From Phalacrocorax aristotelis (Eukaryota > Chordata > Aves > Suliformes > Phalacrocoracidae), in NCBI RefSeq assembly GCF_949628215.1, contig NC_134282.1:14984723-15048722 (forward strand): a stretch of DNA of 64,000 bases, in the 5' to 3' direction. A model generated the notes under the pieces. It did no database searches. It had not been told where the DNA came from and saw nothing but the letters and a program-made list of their open reading frames with translations. Positions 27,106 through 39,714 of the stretch are shown piece after piece (position 1 is the first letter of the stretch; every line of letters begins with the position of its first letter). The position numbers were made by a program, and so were the translations under genes.

Positions 27106-28970
27106 TATTGAAAACTAGAAGTCCTTGACCTGATACAAATGTTAGATGTGCCAACCAGGAATGAGGCACTGCTGGACTCGCTATTCACAAACCGAGAAAG
27201 CCTGCTTTGTAATATCTCGGTTAGTGATAGCCTTGGCTGCAGTGACCACAATATTGTGGAGTTTGGGATCTTGCTGAGTGTGCTGAAGTCAGCTCTAACA
27301 CAAGGGTTCTGGATTTTGGAAGAGCAAACTTCAGTTCACTCAGGGCTCAGTTGGGCAGGATTCGATGGGAAGCTTCAATGGAAGGCAAAGGAGCTAGTGA
27401 GTGCTGGGAGTTCTTCAAGAACTCTTTATTGGAAGCACAAAGCCAGTTTATCCCCTAGAAAGGAAAGGGAAGTAAGCAGAGCAAGAGGCTCAACCATGAC
27501 CTTCTGGGTCTACTCAAATCCAAAAGGGAAGCATACCAGAGATGGAGAAGTGGAGGATTACCTGTCAAGAGCTACAAGGCCATTGCCAGAGTGTGCAGAG
27601 ATGCAGTTAGAAAAGTAAAAGCCCAGCTCGAATTGAAACTGGCTGTAGACATGAAAAATAGCAAGAAAGGTTTCTTCAGACATGTCAACTGTAGGCCGAA
27701 AAAGAAGGAAAACATAGGCCCACTGTTAAACAGAAAAGGAGAGTCAATCACCAATGATGCTGAAAAGGCAGAGGTCCTCAACACCTTCTTCACCTCTGTC
27801 TTTACCAAGACTGTTGGGTCCCAGGCTTTGGGAATGAAATTGCTGGTTGATCCAAACACCAACCCACCATCAGTGAAGGAAGAGTTAGTACATGAATTAC
27901 TACAGTAGCTTAACCCCTACAAATCGATGGGCCCTGACGCCATCCACCCGAGGGTGTTGTGAGAGCTGGCTGACATCATCACAGGGCCACTCTCCATAAT
28001 CTTCAAAAAGTCAAGGAGAACGGCGATGTCCCAGAGGACTGGAGGAAGGCAAATGTTACCCCTATCTACAAGAAGGGCTCAAGGGAGGATCCAGGTAACT
28101 ATAGGCCCATCAGCCTTACTTCAATCCCTGGGAAAGTTATGGAACGAATCCTCCTGGGGACCATCACAAGTCAAATGAAGCATGTGATTGGGAAAAGCCA
28201 ACATGGCTTCACTAAGCGCAGATCGTACTTGACAAACCTGGTGGCCTTCCATGACAAAGTGACTTGCCTGGTTGACATGGGGGGGGCAGTGGACGTTGTC
28301 TACCTGGACTTCTCCAAGGCCTTTGATACGGTCCCCCAGAGCCTCCTCCTGGAGAAATTAATGCGTTATGGCCAAGACAAGTGGTCTGTGCAGTGAGTGG
28401 GGAACTGGCTGATGGGTCGCACCCAAAGGGTAGTGATAAATAGCTCCTTTTCCAAGTGGCAACCTGTCACTAGTGGAGTCCCCCAGGGATTGATATTGGG
28501 CCCAATGTTATTCAACATCTTCATAAGTGATCTGGATAACGGCATCAGGTGTAGCCTATTGAAGTGTGCACATGACACCGAGTGGGGAAGTAGACACTCC
28601 AGAAGGGAGAGCTGCTCTGCAGGAAGATCTGGATAGGCTTAGAGGGAATCTTATCACCATGTACCAGTACTTAAGGGGTAGCTGCAAAGAAGATGGAGAC
28701 TCCCTTTTTACACGGAGTCACATGGAGAGGACAAGGGGGAATGGACACAAGTTGCTCTTGGGGGGATTCCGATTGGACACGAGAGGGAAATTTTTCACAG
28801 TGAGGACAGTCAACCATTGGAATAATCTCCCCAGGGAAGTGGTTGACACAGCCACATTGGATACTTTTAAGATTCAGCTGGACAGGGTGCTGGGCTATCT
28901 TGTCTGGGCTGTGCTATCTTGTCTGGGCTGTGCTCTTCCTAGAAAGGTTGGACTAGATGATCCCTGAGTT
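27106..28970 (+). pseudogene. CR1 ORF2 remnant (endonuclease end, reverse transcriptase, C-terminal domain)
   Basis: The order is: endonuclease end with SLGCSDHNIVEFGI (near 27.23 kb); linker with NIGPLLNRKGESITNDAEKA (27.71-27.77 kb); KSMGPDAIHPRVL (27.92-27.96 kb); NYRPISLTSIPGKVMERILL (28.10-28.16 kb); SQHGFTKRRSYLTNLVAF; the RT domain A VVYLDFSKAFDTVPQ (28.30-28.34 kb); [20 protein letters not shown]; and a degraded catalytic box. Breaks: frame change near 27.59 kb, TAG at 27906, TGA at 27960, frame change near 28.00-28.02 kb, TGA at 28394 (a Trp or Arg position), and frame change near 28.59 kb. The FADD box reads CAHD, so the first catalytic Asp is lost. After the deletion it resumes with RGNLITMYQYL and the conserved HWNNLPREVVD. 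It cannot encode an active enzyme. Confidence 0.93.
28895..28932 (+). repeat. 19-bp tandem duplication in the CR1 tail
   Basis: The unit CTATCTTGTCTGGGCTGTG occurs twice without change, back to back. It lies just before the CR1 3' tail and is probably a replication slip after insertion or in the source element. Confidence 0.95.
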
Positions 28971-28993
28971 CCTTCCAACCTGTGATTCTGTGA

Positions 28994-31900
28994 CCTCCAC
29001 TTTACAAGCATGATACATATGGCCAGCATCAGATCTGAACACACACCACTTTGTGGCCACATGCAAACCCATCCTTTCCAGGCACTGTGCCTGTTCCCAG
29101 ACCAGCACAAGAAAGCAGCTGCTGTTTGCTCTTTATACCTTTGACACAAGAATCCCCATTTCAGTTGTGCTTATTTTTGGGACAGATGTGGGAAGTAGGT
29201 AAGTGTCCCTGGCATGCATAGAGGCACAAAAAGGATTAGAGGACTTGACTACCTGCCCTCTGCAGAAGTCAACAGGAAACAAAATACAGGAGCCTTTACA
29301 CTTTGTCCTGTGTGCTAAGAACAGAGGTGGAAAGACTCACTGCATGTTTTCACAAGTCAGAAAGGACAGAATCATTCTGCATTTCCAAAAAACAGGCATT
29401 CAAAGCCTGCTGCTTTGAGAAAGAAATTGTTCCAACTCAGAAAAAAGGCACAGGCAGCTATTATTCTGTCTGTACAGGAGTTATTAAATAACCCAGTGTC
29501 TGCAAACCATAACTTGAAAATTTTCCTGCCATTCAATGTGCCAGACCACAGCTGCATAAAATAGAGAAAACCCGTTATAAGTGACCAAAGCCATTGGAAA
29601 ACTGTGGAAATATTGCCTCAGGCTGCAAGGCCCTTTCCTGTGGAAAGAATATTTTGTAATTGTCTATTAATACTCTTTGCTGCTGATAACTAGCACTCAT
29701 ACATTCTGGGTTTCATTGAAAAGGCTTACGTATAGGCTGTTCAAAACTCTGAATGCAAATAGAGCAAATTTTCTTCCTCATTATTCTGATTTATTCATTT
29801 CTTCCCCTTTTCTCCTACCTCACACATCAGATATTGAAGAGAATGAGAACTCAAAAGCATGGAAATAATGAATGCTCATGAACAGGATGCCACATGGCAC
29901 AGAGGCAACATCACTGGACTCTCCAGGTAATAAGGGACAGTTCTGGACTAGCGTATGTAAGAAGACGCTAGAGGAGTGCTTTAAAACAATTTTGTAACTA
30001 TTACATCAATACTTAGTATTAGTCTTTAACCAAAGCAGCACTCCGCATAATCAGCTTTTTGCAATACCTTCTAAGACACCAAGTGAACGAGCAGAAGTCA
30101 GTGACTGAATATCAAAGCTGTGAAATTCTACAAAAACCTGAAAAGTTTTAGGCTACTCACAGTGCTCCACTCCCATTCCTCCCCCAGGCTGCTCCCTCCA
30201 GGGCTCTGACTCAGCATCCCCTCCAGTGAAAACTGCCCCTCTCCTGCCTCACAGCCCCATCTGTAAAGAACTGCTCCCCAGGTCCCTACTCTGTTTGTGT
30301 GCTGTTTGTCAGCACACATTGATTTTGAATGAGAATGAGCCAAGGCCTTTGAGCTGAATTATTCACATGCTGACTTTTGCAATATTTTTTTTCTGAGCAA
30401 TGTACAACTGCAAGCTAACAGATCTGTAGAAGTGTGGAAGCAATTAAATCTTCCTAAAATTCCTAAATCAACTAAATCTTAAATCAGGGTAAACTCAAAG
30501 CTGATAAAGGGGCCAGTTAAAGATTTAATGTGGGCAAAGGTTCTAAAGTTTAAGGATGCTGGTTTAGGCCCCTCCATAGCATCTGGGAGAACACAAGCTC
30601 AGCTTGCCTACCACACCAACATCAGCCTTGTTAGGTAGCCCTTGCTTTTCCGCTCACTAGAGAATTAATAACCTTCTCTAGGTTCAAACACCCACAGATC
30701 CTGCCATGAAATTCTCCATGGAGCTGAAATTATGTTGCTAATTTTTCCTGCCAAAAAACAAGTTTGCCAGCAGTCGCCTTGCTGGGGGCCATCAGGAGGA
30801 GTGATGCTCAAAGCGGTGTAAGCCAGAAGGGTCCCAAGAAACTCAACCCCAGACTGTGAGCCCTCAAATAGAAGTAAAGGCAACTCGATGTGTACAACTA
30901 GTAAAGCTACCTGCAGGCCCTTGGCACCCCACATCCACAGGACAAGCCCCATGCTGTTTTCTGGTTGCACACCTGCCAGCAAGTGTGCTATGTATGCCTG
31001 TGAGCAACTCAGCAAGTAAGTGCCTTATGGTACATAATTCCCCCCTTCAGCTTGACTGCAATCAGAATAGATGTAGTTTGCTCCTGTGCTCCTAGCTTGT
31101 ACAGCATGGAAGCTATAAGCACTAATGGTTTCCATGGGGAGGCTTCTGGCAGCAGATTCTCATAGTCAATATACGGAAGACTGTGGTCTCACAAGTGGAC
31201 TAAGGTAAGCAGAAGTTTTGGGGAATGACTGAAGAGAATTACCGAAGGTTTAAAAGGGAAGCATTATTTCTGGAGCATATTGTATCCACTGGTTCAATAT
31301 GTTTTTGCAGAGCAGGATTAAAGCAGCAGAGCAGGAAAAAGCAGCAGGGGACAGGAGCTAATGAGGGTCTGATTCACTGAGCTGGGAGGTGATGGGCAAC
31401 CTGGAAATAACAAGGCATTCTGAAGGTTGAGAGCTGTAGCAAAGCCAAAACAGTGTCAGAAAGCACAGGGGTCTTCACCAGGGCAGCAAAAAGAACAAAA
31501 CTAAAAGTTGTGAAGAAGGCAACACCTGTGCCACCTCATGGTGGTTGCACAGCAATATACCCCCTGAGACAGCTCTCATAATGCCATCAGGGACAGGTTC
31601 TACTGCCTGCAGGACAGCATCTACAGCAATGCAGGAGTGCAGAAGCAAAGACTAAAAAGCATTTGACAGCAGTGGAAGTTGCAAAATCTGAGTAAAGTTT
31701 CTGTTTTCAAAAGTATTTGCAGATTTCTTCAATTTGTCATTATTTTGAACGCCAGTTGTGTCCTCCAGCATGCTTGCTATCAGCCTAGCATGCTCCACAC
31801 TATCCCCTTTGAGCCAGACATCTGACGGAGCTGCAGCAGAGAAGCACACCTGGGGCAGTGCTCCCCACTTGCTGGTACAGAGTAGTGCTTCACACCCAGG

Positions 31901-34900
31901 CAGCAAAAGCATTTGCAACATCTCAAAGCTTTCAAACACACCAGCAAAAACCAGCTTTATATCCCTCATCAGAAACTGAAGCACAAGACCACATAGTGCT
32001 GATAAATCAAAGAAAACCTAGAGATCTCGATGGAAAGGGTTGAAAACAGGGAACACTAACTAGCATGGGCTGCCAAAGGAGTGAGCTCCCACCCCAGGTT
32101 GGGAGCTGCCAGGACCAGCCCGGCTGCTACCCAGCAATAAACCATATCACAGCCCAGACCCCTTCCAACAGCTCCTCACCAATCTTCTCCTAGCAAACAC
32201 CCACCCACAGACCTGCCCATATTCAGCTGATTCACAGGTCACAGGCAACCCATGCCCCAAGCCAGCTCCAGCACAGAGCAGGGTCATCAATGTCTTGCCA
32301 CGTCATGCTTCCCAGGACAAGAGGGGAACCTCTTGCTTTCTCAGGCAAGGCAGGCTTTTGGCAAAGCAACCGGAGCAGGAAAAAAGTCAGTAACACAGAT
32401 GTGAGGAAACATCTTACATAGCAGAATTGCAGGCGGCTCCAGACCACAGGGACAGTTTGCAGCACTGATAGCAGCCAAGCAGCACTGCGCTGTGCAGCCC
32501 AGGGAAAACTGAACCCAAAATAAAGAGGAAAACAGACTTGCTGGTAGGACAAGAAAAATCCACACAGCCACTTCCAGCTAGTGGGGGAGGGAGCCCTGCA
32601 AAGCCACACAGCCCAGGGCCAGATGGAGAGGTGGAGCAGCAGGCAGCACGGTGCTTGCAGCCAGAGTTAATCAGTAAATAACACCAGGATTTTCAGCCAT
32701 GTCAACAAACGAGAGCAAGAAAAAAGTGAGGTTGTGGCACAGTGACACAGGGGCAGAACTAGAGTTCTTCCAGGTCAACAAGAAGAAAGCAGTTTAATTA
32801 CTTTTCTCTAGAACAACAATGGTGGGTGTGGGGAAAGGCACAGGCTGCTGGAAATGAACAGTTAAGCAAGGAAATAATCACATTGGAGGCAAAAGGAAAA
32901 TTCTGAAGTGCAGCATGCTAGACCAGGGGAGGCCAGGCAGCAGCCATCCTGGAGAGCTGGAAGCCAGCGTATTGAATCATGAATCTGACAGCAAGGATTT
33001 CCGGCAGAGCCATGAACTCACATTGTGTCAGACGACTAGGATTACAGTTTTCCAGGCTAAACACAGGTAGGTTCAGCTTGAAAGCCAAGGCTATGGTGGA
33101 TAAGTGGCTTCCAACAAAAGGTTTGTGTTATCCTGAAGTTTTCAAGATTTAGGGCTATATGGCTGGGGATGAAGGTCTTGTTTTCTACCTCCTTAACACC
33201 TCTTCTCCTCAGTAGCAATGGAGCAGAGGTGTCACAGAGGCAGCACCCAGTGTGGGGGCTGGGGGAAGAGCAGGGCAGAATGAGACCCAGCTGGTCCAGG
33301 GAGGTGCAGAGGAGGCTCAGGCAAGGGGGATACCCCTGGCACTACAATAATTTTCTGCCCTCAAACTCCAGCTTTGCATACTGCAAAGCCATGTATGTAA
33401 TGTGGGTGCTGCCCGCTGGCTGCAGAGGAGCTGTATACCCTATGCTTCACTGTGGGAGTCAGAGGGGCTTTGCCAGCACTGTCATGCTCTGGCTCCCTGC
33501 AGTCCTCTCCAGAGAAGGGCAGCCCTTGCCTGCCAAGGCGCTGAACCCATCAGGCTCAAAGCTTTTAGTGTGCAACGTGGTACAGGCAGAGAGTCAGAGA
33601 TGCAGCTAGCATCTCCAGGCTCATGACATGGCTTGGGAGACCCTGAGGAAGCAGAAAACACCCACAGCACAATACAGACCCAAACCCAGCCCCAAAGATT
33701 GGGCAAGGGAAAGGCTTCCAAGAGACCCAAAGGACTTGTTTCAGCATTTCTTGCAACTCAGGAGATACTGAAATCTGCTGAAGTAGAAAGTTGAGACTGC
33801 AGTTAAATGCCTTCTGTCACACCCCCCCCCCACACACACACACCCCCCCCAGAACACAGCAACAGGAGGTAAATCAAATAACAAGGTCTAAAACCAACTC
33901 ACACAGGAGATCTGTATTTGCATTGTTCAAAGGGCAACCTTGCTCTAGTTACAGCAAAGCACTGCCTCAGGGGTCAGAAACCTTTTGCTGTCTCCCAGTT
34001 AGACAAAGATGGGGCAGTTCCACCTCTGGCTGTTACAGACTCTGCTCCCACCTCTCACAGTACTTATAGCAATGCAGCATGCTGCCGTCACCCCATCGTA
34101 TACTCACCCAGACAGCAAACTGGTACCTCAGATAAGCCCCACCAGTCTCACACCTTCACTTACAAAAATAAGACTTGAGAGCAGAGGTGGTTATATACTA
34201 ATGGGTACCTGAGCAGCTAGGAGTGAGAGGGGCTGCCGTGGCTGGTGCTGCCACAGGAACAAATTTATATCATCTGGCCACAATTAAAACACAGGCTGTG
34301 ATACCTTTTTTCTAAAACAAGGTTTCTGTCCATCAGACCTGTGGGTGTCTGCAGCACTTCCATGGAGGAATAGCACAGGGCAAGTCCCGCTGTTCATGAA
34401 AGGGATTACATCATATGGTTGCTTGAGTAATGAATGATCAGATTTGAGGATCCATGAATTTCCTCCTGACCTATTTCTTGTGATCCAAGGAGAGGGTGTT
34501 TTTGCCTTCACGTTCAGAGCTGTCTAATTAGGACAACACCGGTGAAGAGACCAAAGCAGTCTCCCCATCCACAAAAGCCCTCATGCAGGCTCCTAGGCCG
34601 TAACAAGGGCATTGTGCAAAAATGGTGCAGAAAGTCCTGAGCAGCACCTGGCAGGTGCCAGGTACATAGGAAGGAAGAGCTCCATCCTTCCTATGGTTTC
34701 TGCACATGGAAATCATAAAACCCCCATTCTCAGCATGAGTCATTTGTTACCAGTGCTGCAAGGCCTTAGATGAAACAGATTAAATCAGCTGGCAGTGGGC
34801 AGGCCAACAAAACATCTCCTTGTACCCATGCAGCGTGCAAAAACGAGGCTGCCATGTTCTAACGTCTCAATGGTATGATACTAGAGCAAAACCACATAGC

Positions 34901-35635
34901 AAACAGTTAAATGGTGTTTTTATCTTACTGAGAAATTAAAACGTATCTATGGCTCTTGTTGTGTACAGGATGAATCTCTTTGTAAGTGGCTAGCAATTAA
35001 GGAAAACACGCTTGACAAAGTTCCATGTTGGTTTCAATTTTGAGGTTTTATTATTAGGTTGTGGGTTTAATTGAGAGGTAAGTGCTGGCCTTCTGCACCC
35101 TCTGCACCTCACTGTGCTTGTTGGATGTGAGGATGAGCCCAATGCTTTATTCCATATTTACACAAAGCCACAGCCAAGGCAAACCCAGCTTGGGCTTTGG
35201 GGTGCTGCTGTCACTGAGCTGAACCAGGCAGTCAGGAGAGGAGAAAGTTCCCTCGCTGGATCTCGGCACTGCCTAGACCAGCTCATCTCCCCCCTCTGCC
35301 CAGGCAGATACAGAGACTACCTTCCTCGCAGTTGTTTTGATATGATTAGGCAACAAATTATTTTTATTCTACCAAAATGAAACCTATTCCCTGAAGCTAT
35401 TTCAAGGGTGGCTGCGATCAAAGGCGACTGCGAACGCTGCTGGTGGAAAGAGCTGACAGCGGTTTGCATGACCCAGGGATGGTGTAGACTAGGGAGAAGA
35501 TGAAGAAGGTCCTGTAGCACCTCCTGTGGTCTGTTGTTCAGGAGCTCAAAGAGCCCAGGGATCTGTAGCCACTGCTAACCGCTGTTATCTTCTGGCAGCA
35601 GTAATTATGAACTGAAGCAGTCTCAGAGACAGTGA
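28994..35635. other. Intergenic DNA, no gene recognised
   Basis: Contains the compound C/AC repeat. Open frames of up to 146 codons have no recognisable products. Confidence 0.55.
33822..33850 (+). repeat. Compound C10-(AC)n-C8 microsatellite
   Basis: Ten C, five and a half AC units, then eight C. It is a compound simple repeat that is likely to be length-variable and prone to sequencing error. Confidence 0.95.
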
Positions 35636-35880
35636 CTGTAAAGGGCCAATAAAGCTACCCCTTTTCTGCTTCATTTACTTGATTGCCCTTGTTTTCATTA
35701 TATCCACCCCTCTAGAATGTGTCTTTTAATCCTCCGGGCTGATCTATCCCTTTGAATATTCACTGTCAATAATACACTTATTACTGCTGCCTGAATATCC
35801 CAAAGCTGCTATCAATCATGAGTTAATCTTACGCACAGCTCCTAGGACTTAATCTAAAATGCAAATGCAAAATATGTAAA
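35636..35880. promoter_or_regulatory. Enhancer-like AT-rich segment with POU octamer
   Basis: The segment is free of simple repeats and holds an exact octamer ATGCAAAT (35859-35866), TAATCT (OTX/CRX-like) words, CAATAATAC and CAATCATGAG. Such clustering is typical of conserved non-coding elements near developmental genes, but conservation cannot be seen from one sequence. Confidence 0.3.
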
Positions 35881-38714
35881 ATGTAAAAAACCAGGAGAAG
35901 AAAACACTAGAGTCAGTAAATGCTGATTTAAGCTTTCCTGGTTCAGCTTCATATTCATTTTGCCATTTTGGATTTTGGAGTAATAACTGATCAGGCAGCA
36001 ATTGTTGAAAGTCCACATATTATTTATGCAGAAACCTATAAACTTTACATGTATGTTTAGCAAAGGGACATGGAAACAGTCACAGTGAGTCAGATCAGTG
36101 GTGCATCGCCCCAGTGCATGCCAAGGGAAGAGAAAGTGTCCGGGGGAGCTCGCAAATATGACTCCCAAATGTCCTCCCCATGTCTGCTGGCAATTTATGC
36201 AGGCACTTCATAGTGGGATTGTATTTGGATTAGTGACCACCAGGTATTTTCTTCAATAAATCCAATGAATCATTTTTTTAATACTTGTAAAATTTTAGTA
36301 ACCCCTATGCCACACAGCAAAGAGTTTCACAGCTTAGCTACAGATTTTGTAAAGTAATATTTCCTCATTTGTTGTTGTGAACAGGCTTCTTCTAGTTTCA
36401 CCTGATGCCTCCAAACCTCATATGAGAAGAGGCAGAGGATAACCATTCCTATTTGTCAACTATTTGTCACAGCACTCCATATTTAGTAGACTTCTAAAAT
36501 ATTCTCCCTGGGTCATTTATTTCTGTGGTCTGTAGAACTGTCCTAACCTACTGAACCATCTCTCGTGGGGAGTCCATTCAAACCTCAGATCATCTTTGCA
36601 GTGCATGACTGTGCCATGTCCCTAATAAACCAGTTCATTAAAGTGATGCTGGGTGACATACAGGTGCAGGAGTTTGCTGATGCAGTCTGCACAAGCAGCT
36701 GGTGTGGCACTCTTAGGCCACCACAGCAGAGCGCTCTTTCATCTGCATGCACTGAGCTAGCTCCCATCCTTTCTGTGTGCTGAACTAGCTCCATCCCTTG
36801 GGCACTGAGCTAGCTCCCATCCCTCCTGTGCACTGAGCTGCTCCTGGGACTGGCAGTGCAGCAACAGCATCCCTGGGCAATAGAGGGACTGGCTGTTTGC
36901 ACAGCAAGCTGCCCTGGGTTTCAGGGTAGACTGAGAGAGCCAGAGGATGTTCCCTGAGGCAGGGACTTCACTCATCACTATTTTACTCATCGCTTTGTTC
37001 GCATTTCTCCTTCTACAATGAAATGTCATAAGAGGGGCAAGAACACTTTTGTCATCAGCTGATGGGGAGAAACAATAGCTCTGCTCACTCTGTCACCACC
37101 CCACAGAGGCTGAATCACCATCACAAGGCAAATTTTCCTCTCGCCTGTTGCTCTGTTCCTTCATCCCGGTGACTCATTCTGGAACAAGGACGGGAGCGAA
37201 AGGCAGATGCTACAACTTCCTCCCCCTATACCAAAATGAGAACCAAATAGCAATCTGTGGTTGAGAGCATCTCAGGGCAAGGGGCAGTAAGCAGAGCTGG
37301 TGAGGAGAGCCTGGGAGGGGGGCAGAGGCTGGGGACACTGCGTGGCAGGAGGCAGAGCTGGCACAGGGTGTGAGGAGCACAGGCAGCTCCAGGTGAGCAG
37401 CGGTTTTGCTGGTTCTGCAGCCTCTTTCAGGGGTTGGCTTTCTTGTTAGCTAACTCCACCAGCCTGATACAATGCATAAAAGCTTGTCTTTTCTTGCTCA
37501 GCAAAGGTTCTCTATAAGCAATAATATTCCTTCTGCCTTCCTTTGGTGAAGAAATGAAGACTGGTTTTCTGTACATGGGGCCGGCAGAGCACTGGCTGCT
37601 CTGTGGGTAGCATGGAGAGAAGCTCATCGCTGAAGGCTGGTTTAAATAGATTTAAATGGGCTGAGGGTGCCCAAGAGGAGAAATTAACCCTGTCCTGGTC
37701 TATCACAGCTCTTGTGGCTCATTCTGGAGGGCAGACATGCCAGTGAGTCTCTGACTGCAGGCTGTAGGCTTTCCTGAAGGGGTCCAAGCCCAGCACATAC
37801 CCCCAGGCTGTGGGCAGCCAGGGTTGGACCCCAAGCTCAGCCTTGTACATCGTCCCTGGCACACATCCACCAGGCTACAGAGACAGAGAGGCAGCATCTC
37901 ACCCGGCATGTGATGCGTTGTAAAACAAGTGCTGGTGATTTCAGGTTAAAGAAGCTCAAAACAGCCTGCCGGGGGAAAGTATGTCTCCAGAAAAAGGGTA
38001 CCATATGTGCCTGCCAAGCCGCCGCAGTGAGGCTTCTCTTGTTACTCATCAGCAGTGAAACGCGCTGCCAGGCTGGTAGCGAAGAGTCATTGCGTTACCA
38101 AGATTAGACACAAAATGTATTTTACAGGAGGGATAAAACCAGTCTGAGGGTAATGAATTTTACAGCATGCTGCCTTTTGGTGCATGCCAAAGGGCAGCTT
38201 CTCCTTCGTGGGGCTTTGCTGTTACCAAGGAAGCCCCGAGACAGAGTTGCTTCAGGGGCTGTGTGAGCACCCGGTCACCCTGGGGGTTTGTGTGAGCAAA
38301 AGCATCTCTCGCACCAGGGCGCAGGGAGGAGGGTGCACGCACAGGCCTCAGCTGACCCATGTCGAGGGGCAGCACCATCTCCGCTCCCTACCTGCCCCAA
38401 GGGCTCTCTGCCAGGGAAACCCTAAAAAAACAGCCCAGGGGCACTTCTCTGCTGCTGTGGCAGAAAGATTCGTGCTGGTTTAACTGGTTTGTATTTATGT
38501 CTCTTCTGTGTCACTGCTTGCCTTCCTGGTCCCCACAGCCACTCCTCCCCCGGGTTTCCTCCCCTCCACCACCACCCACGCCGCAGCTCCTCTGTACGTG
38601 CTGTGCCTCGCGGAGGCTCGCAGGAGTGCGGCACAGCCAGCAAATAGCCTTTCCTGAGCACGCAGAGCTGAAGGAGGAGGCTGCAGGTGCCACAAGCTTC
38701 TATGGGGTAAACTA
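35881..38714. other. Intergenic DNA, no gene recognised
   Basis: Includes the degenerate tandem repeat at 36.75-36.85 kb; from about 37.1 kb it becomes GC-richer with purine-rich stretches. Confidence 0.55.
36749..36847 (+). repeat. Degenerate tandem repeat, about four units of 18-30 bp
   Basis: The phrase CACTGAGCTAGCTCCCATCC recurs as complete or shortened copies starting at 36749, 36779, 36802 and 36830. Units differ in length (30, 23, 28 and 18 bp) through small deletions. Confidence 0.9.
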
Positions 38715-38900
38715 ATAGTTGATGCAAGAAGGTCATTACATTATCTCATTGCTAACAGAAAAGTTCAGGCAATTAAGCTTTAAGGCACATTGGCGGTACA
38801 CACTGTGTGATCACAAGCAGTGATTACGACTGTCAAATATTTTGTGGCAATAGATAACAATCGAACACAGATTCTTACCAGGCTTTTCAAGCGTGGGTGA
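38715..38900. promoter_or_regulatory. Enhancer-like segment
   Basis: An abrupt change from GC-rich to AT-rich sequence, with words such as CAATTAAG, GTGATTAC, TGTGATCACA and GATAACAATCG that fit NK, homeodomain, nuclear-factor and SOX/GATA sites. Inferred from word content only. Confidence 0.25.
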
Positions 38901-39714
38901 AAAAAGGTCTTTTATTTATTTTTTCTTATAAACCTTCTCTCTGCAAAGGCAGTCAGTAAATCCAATATACAAGCCCTTGCTGGGAGGGAGAATCTCTTTG
39001 GTTTGCAGCCCCAGTGTAAGTTTTCTGTGTATCATCATACCTTTAATTGTGCCTATTACGCTCAGAAATCACCTGTGATTTCATACAAACCATATAATGT
39101 GAGGCACAGGAGTTTCAGAGTGTGCTGAGGAGCAGAGGGAGCTCTGCAGGCAGCATTTCCATTACAAACTAACTACTCTATGGAGTAGCTTGTGTTGTGC
39201 ATGTTGGACCAGCTGGCACAGAACAACCCTGTGCAGGACCTGGCTGCCATAGCCAGGATGACCCATGGCCGCAAAGGCAGAGAGGAGCATCCCTAGGCGC
39301 TGCCCCCAGATACTTTGCCCATGAAGCCTAGCTGTGATTTCTCCTGCAGGGAACCACAGAGTAACTAGGAGCTTCCTGAACACCTAAAAGGTGAATGAAT
39401 GTGCTGAACTTCTCTCCTGACTCTGCATGGGATGGCTGTTGCTGCCACAACAGTCTTTGCTCAACGGCAAAGACCCACCAGGTGAGTGAAGATTCCCATC
39501 ACAGGGTAGCAGGTGACACTGGAAAAGCCCAAAGCCTCGTCAGCTCAAGTGCCTGGCCCCCATGACTGCAGAGCAGCCCTGCACCCTCTCAAAGTATTTG
39601 CTGAGATACCCAGGGAAGGGGAGAACCTCTCTACAGCATTGCCAGCATCACTGCAAACCTCGAGCGGAGAATAGCAAGTTCATGAGGCCACCTGCCCCCG
39701 CTCCCTTGGGGATT
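38901..39714. other. Intergenic DNA, no gene recognised
   Basis: No repeat or gene recognised on either strand. Confidence 0.55.

Larger units (their letters stand above)
27090..28993 (+). mobile_element. CR1 (chicken repeat 1 type) LINE, 5'-truncated and internally deleted
   Basis: The copy starts near the end of the ORF2 endonuclease domain and ends in the classical CR1 tail: GGTTGGACTAGATGATCC, then TTCCTTCCAACC and one copy of the ATTCTGTGA-type terminal repeat. 5' truncation and lack of a poly(A) tail are usual for CR1. Inside are an internal deletion of about 0.5-0.6 kb at about 28640 and a 19-bp tandem duplication at 28895-28932. The 5' limit is approximate. The copy is less decayed than the two other LINE relics in the window, so it is a later insertion. 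Confidence 0.95.
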
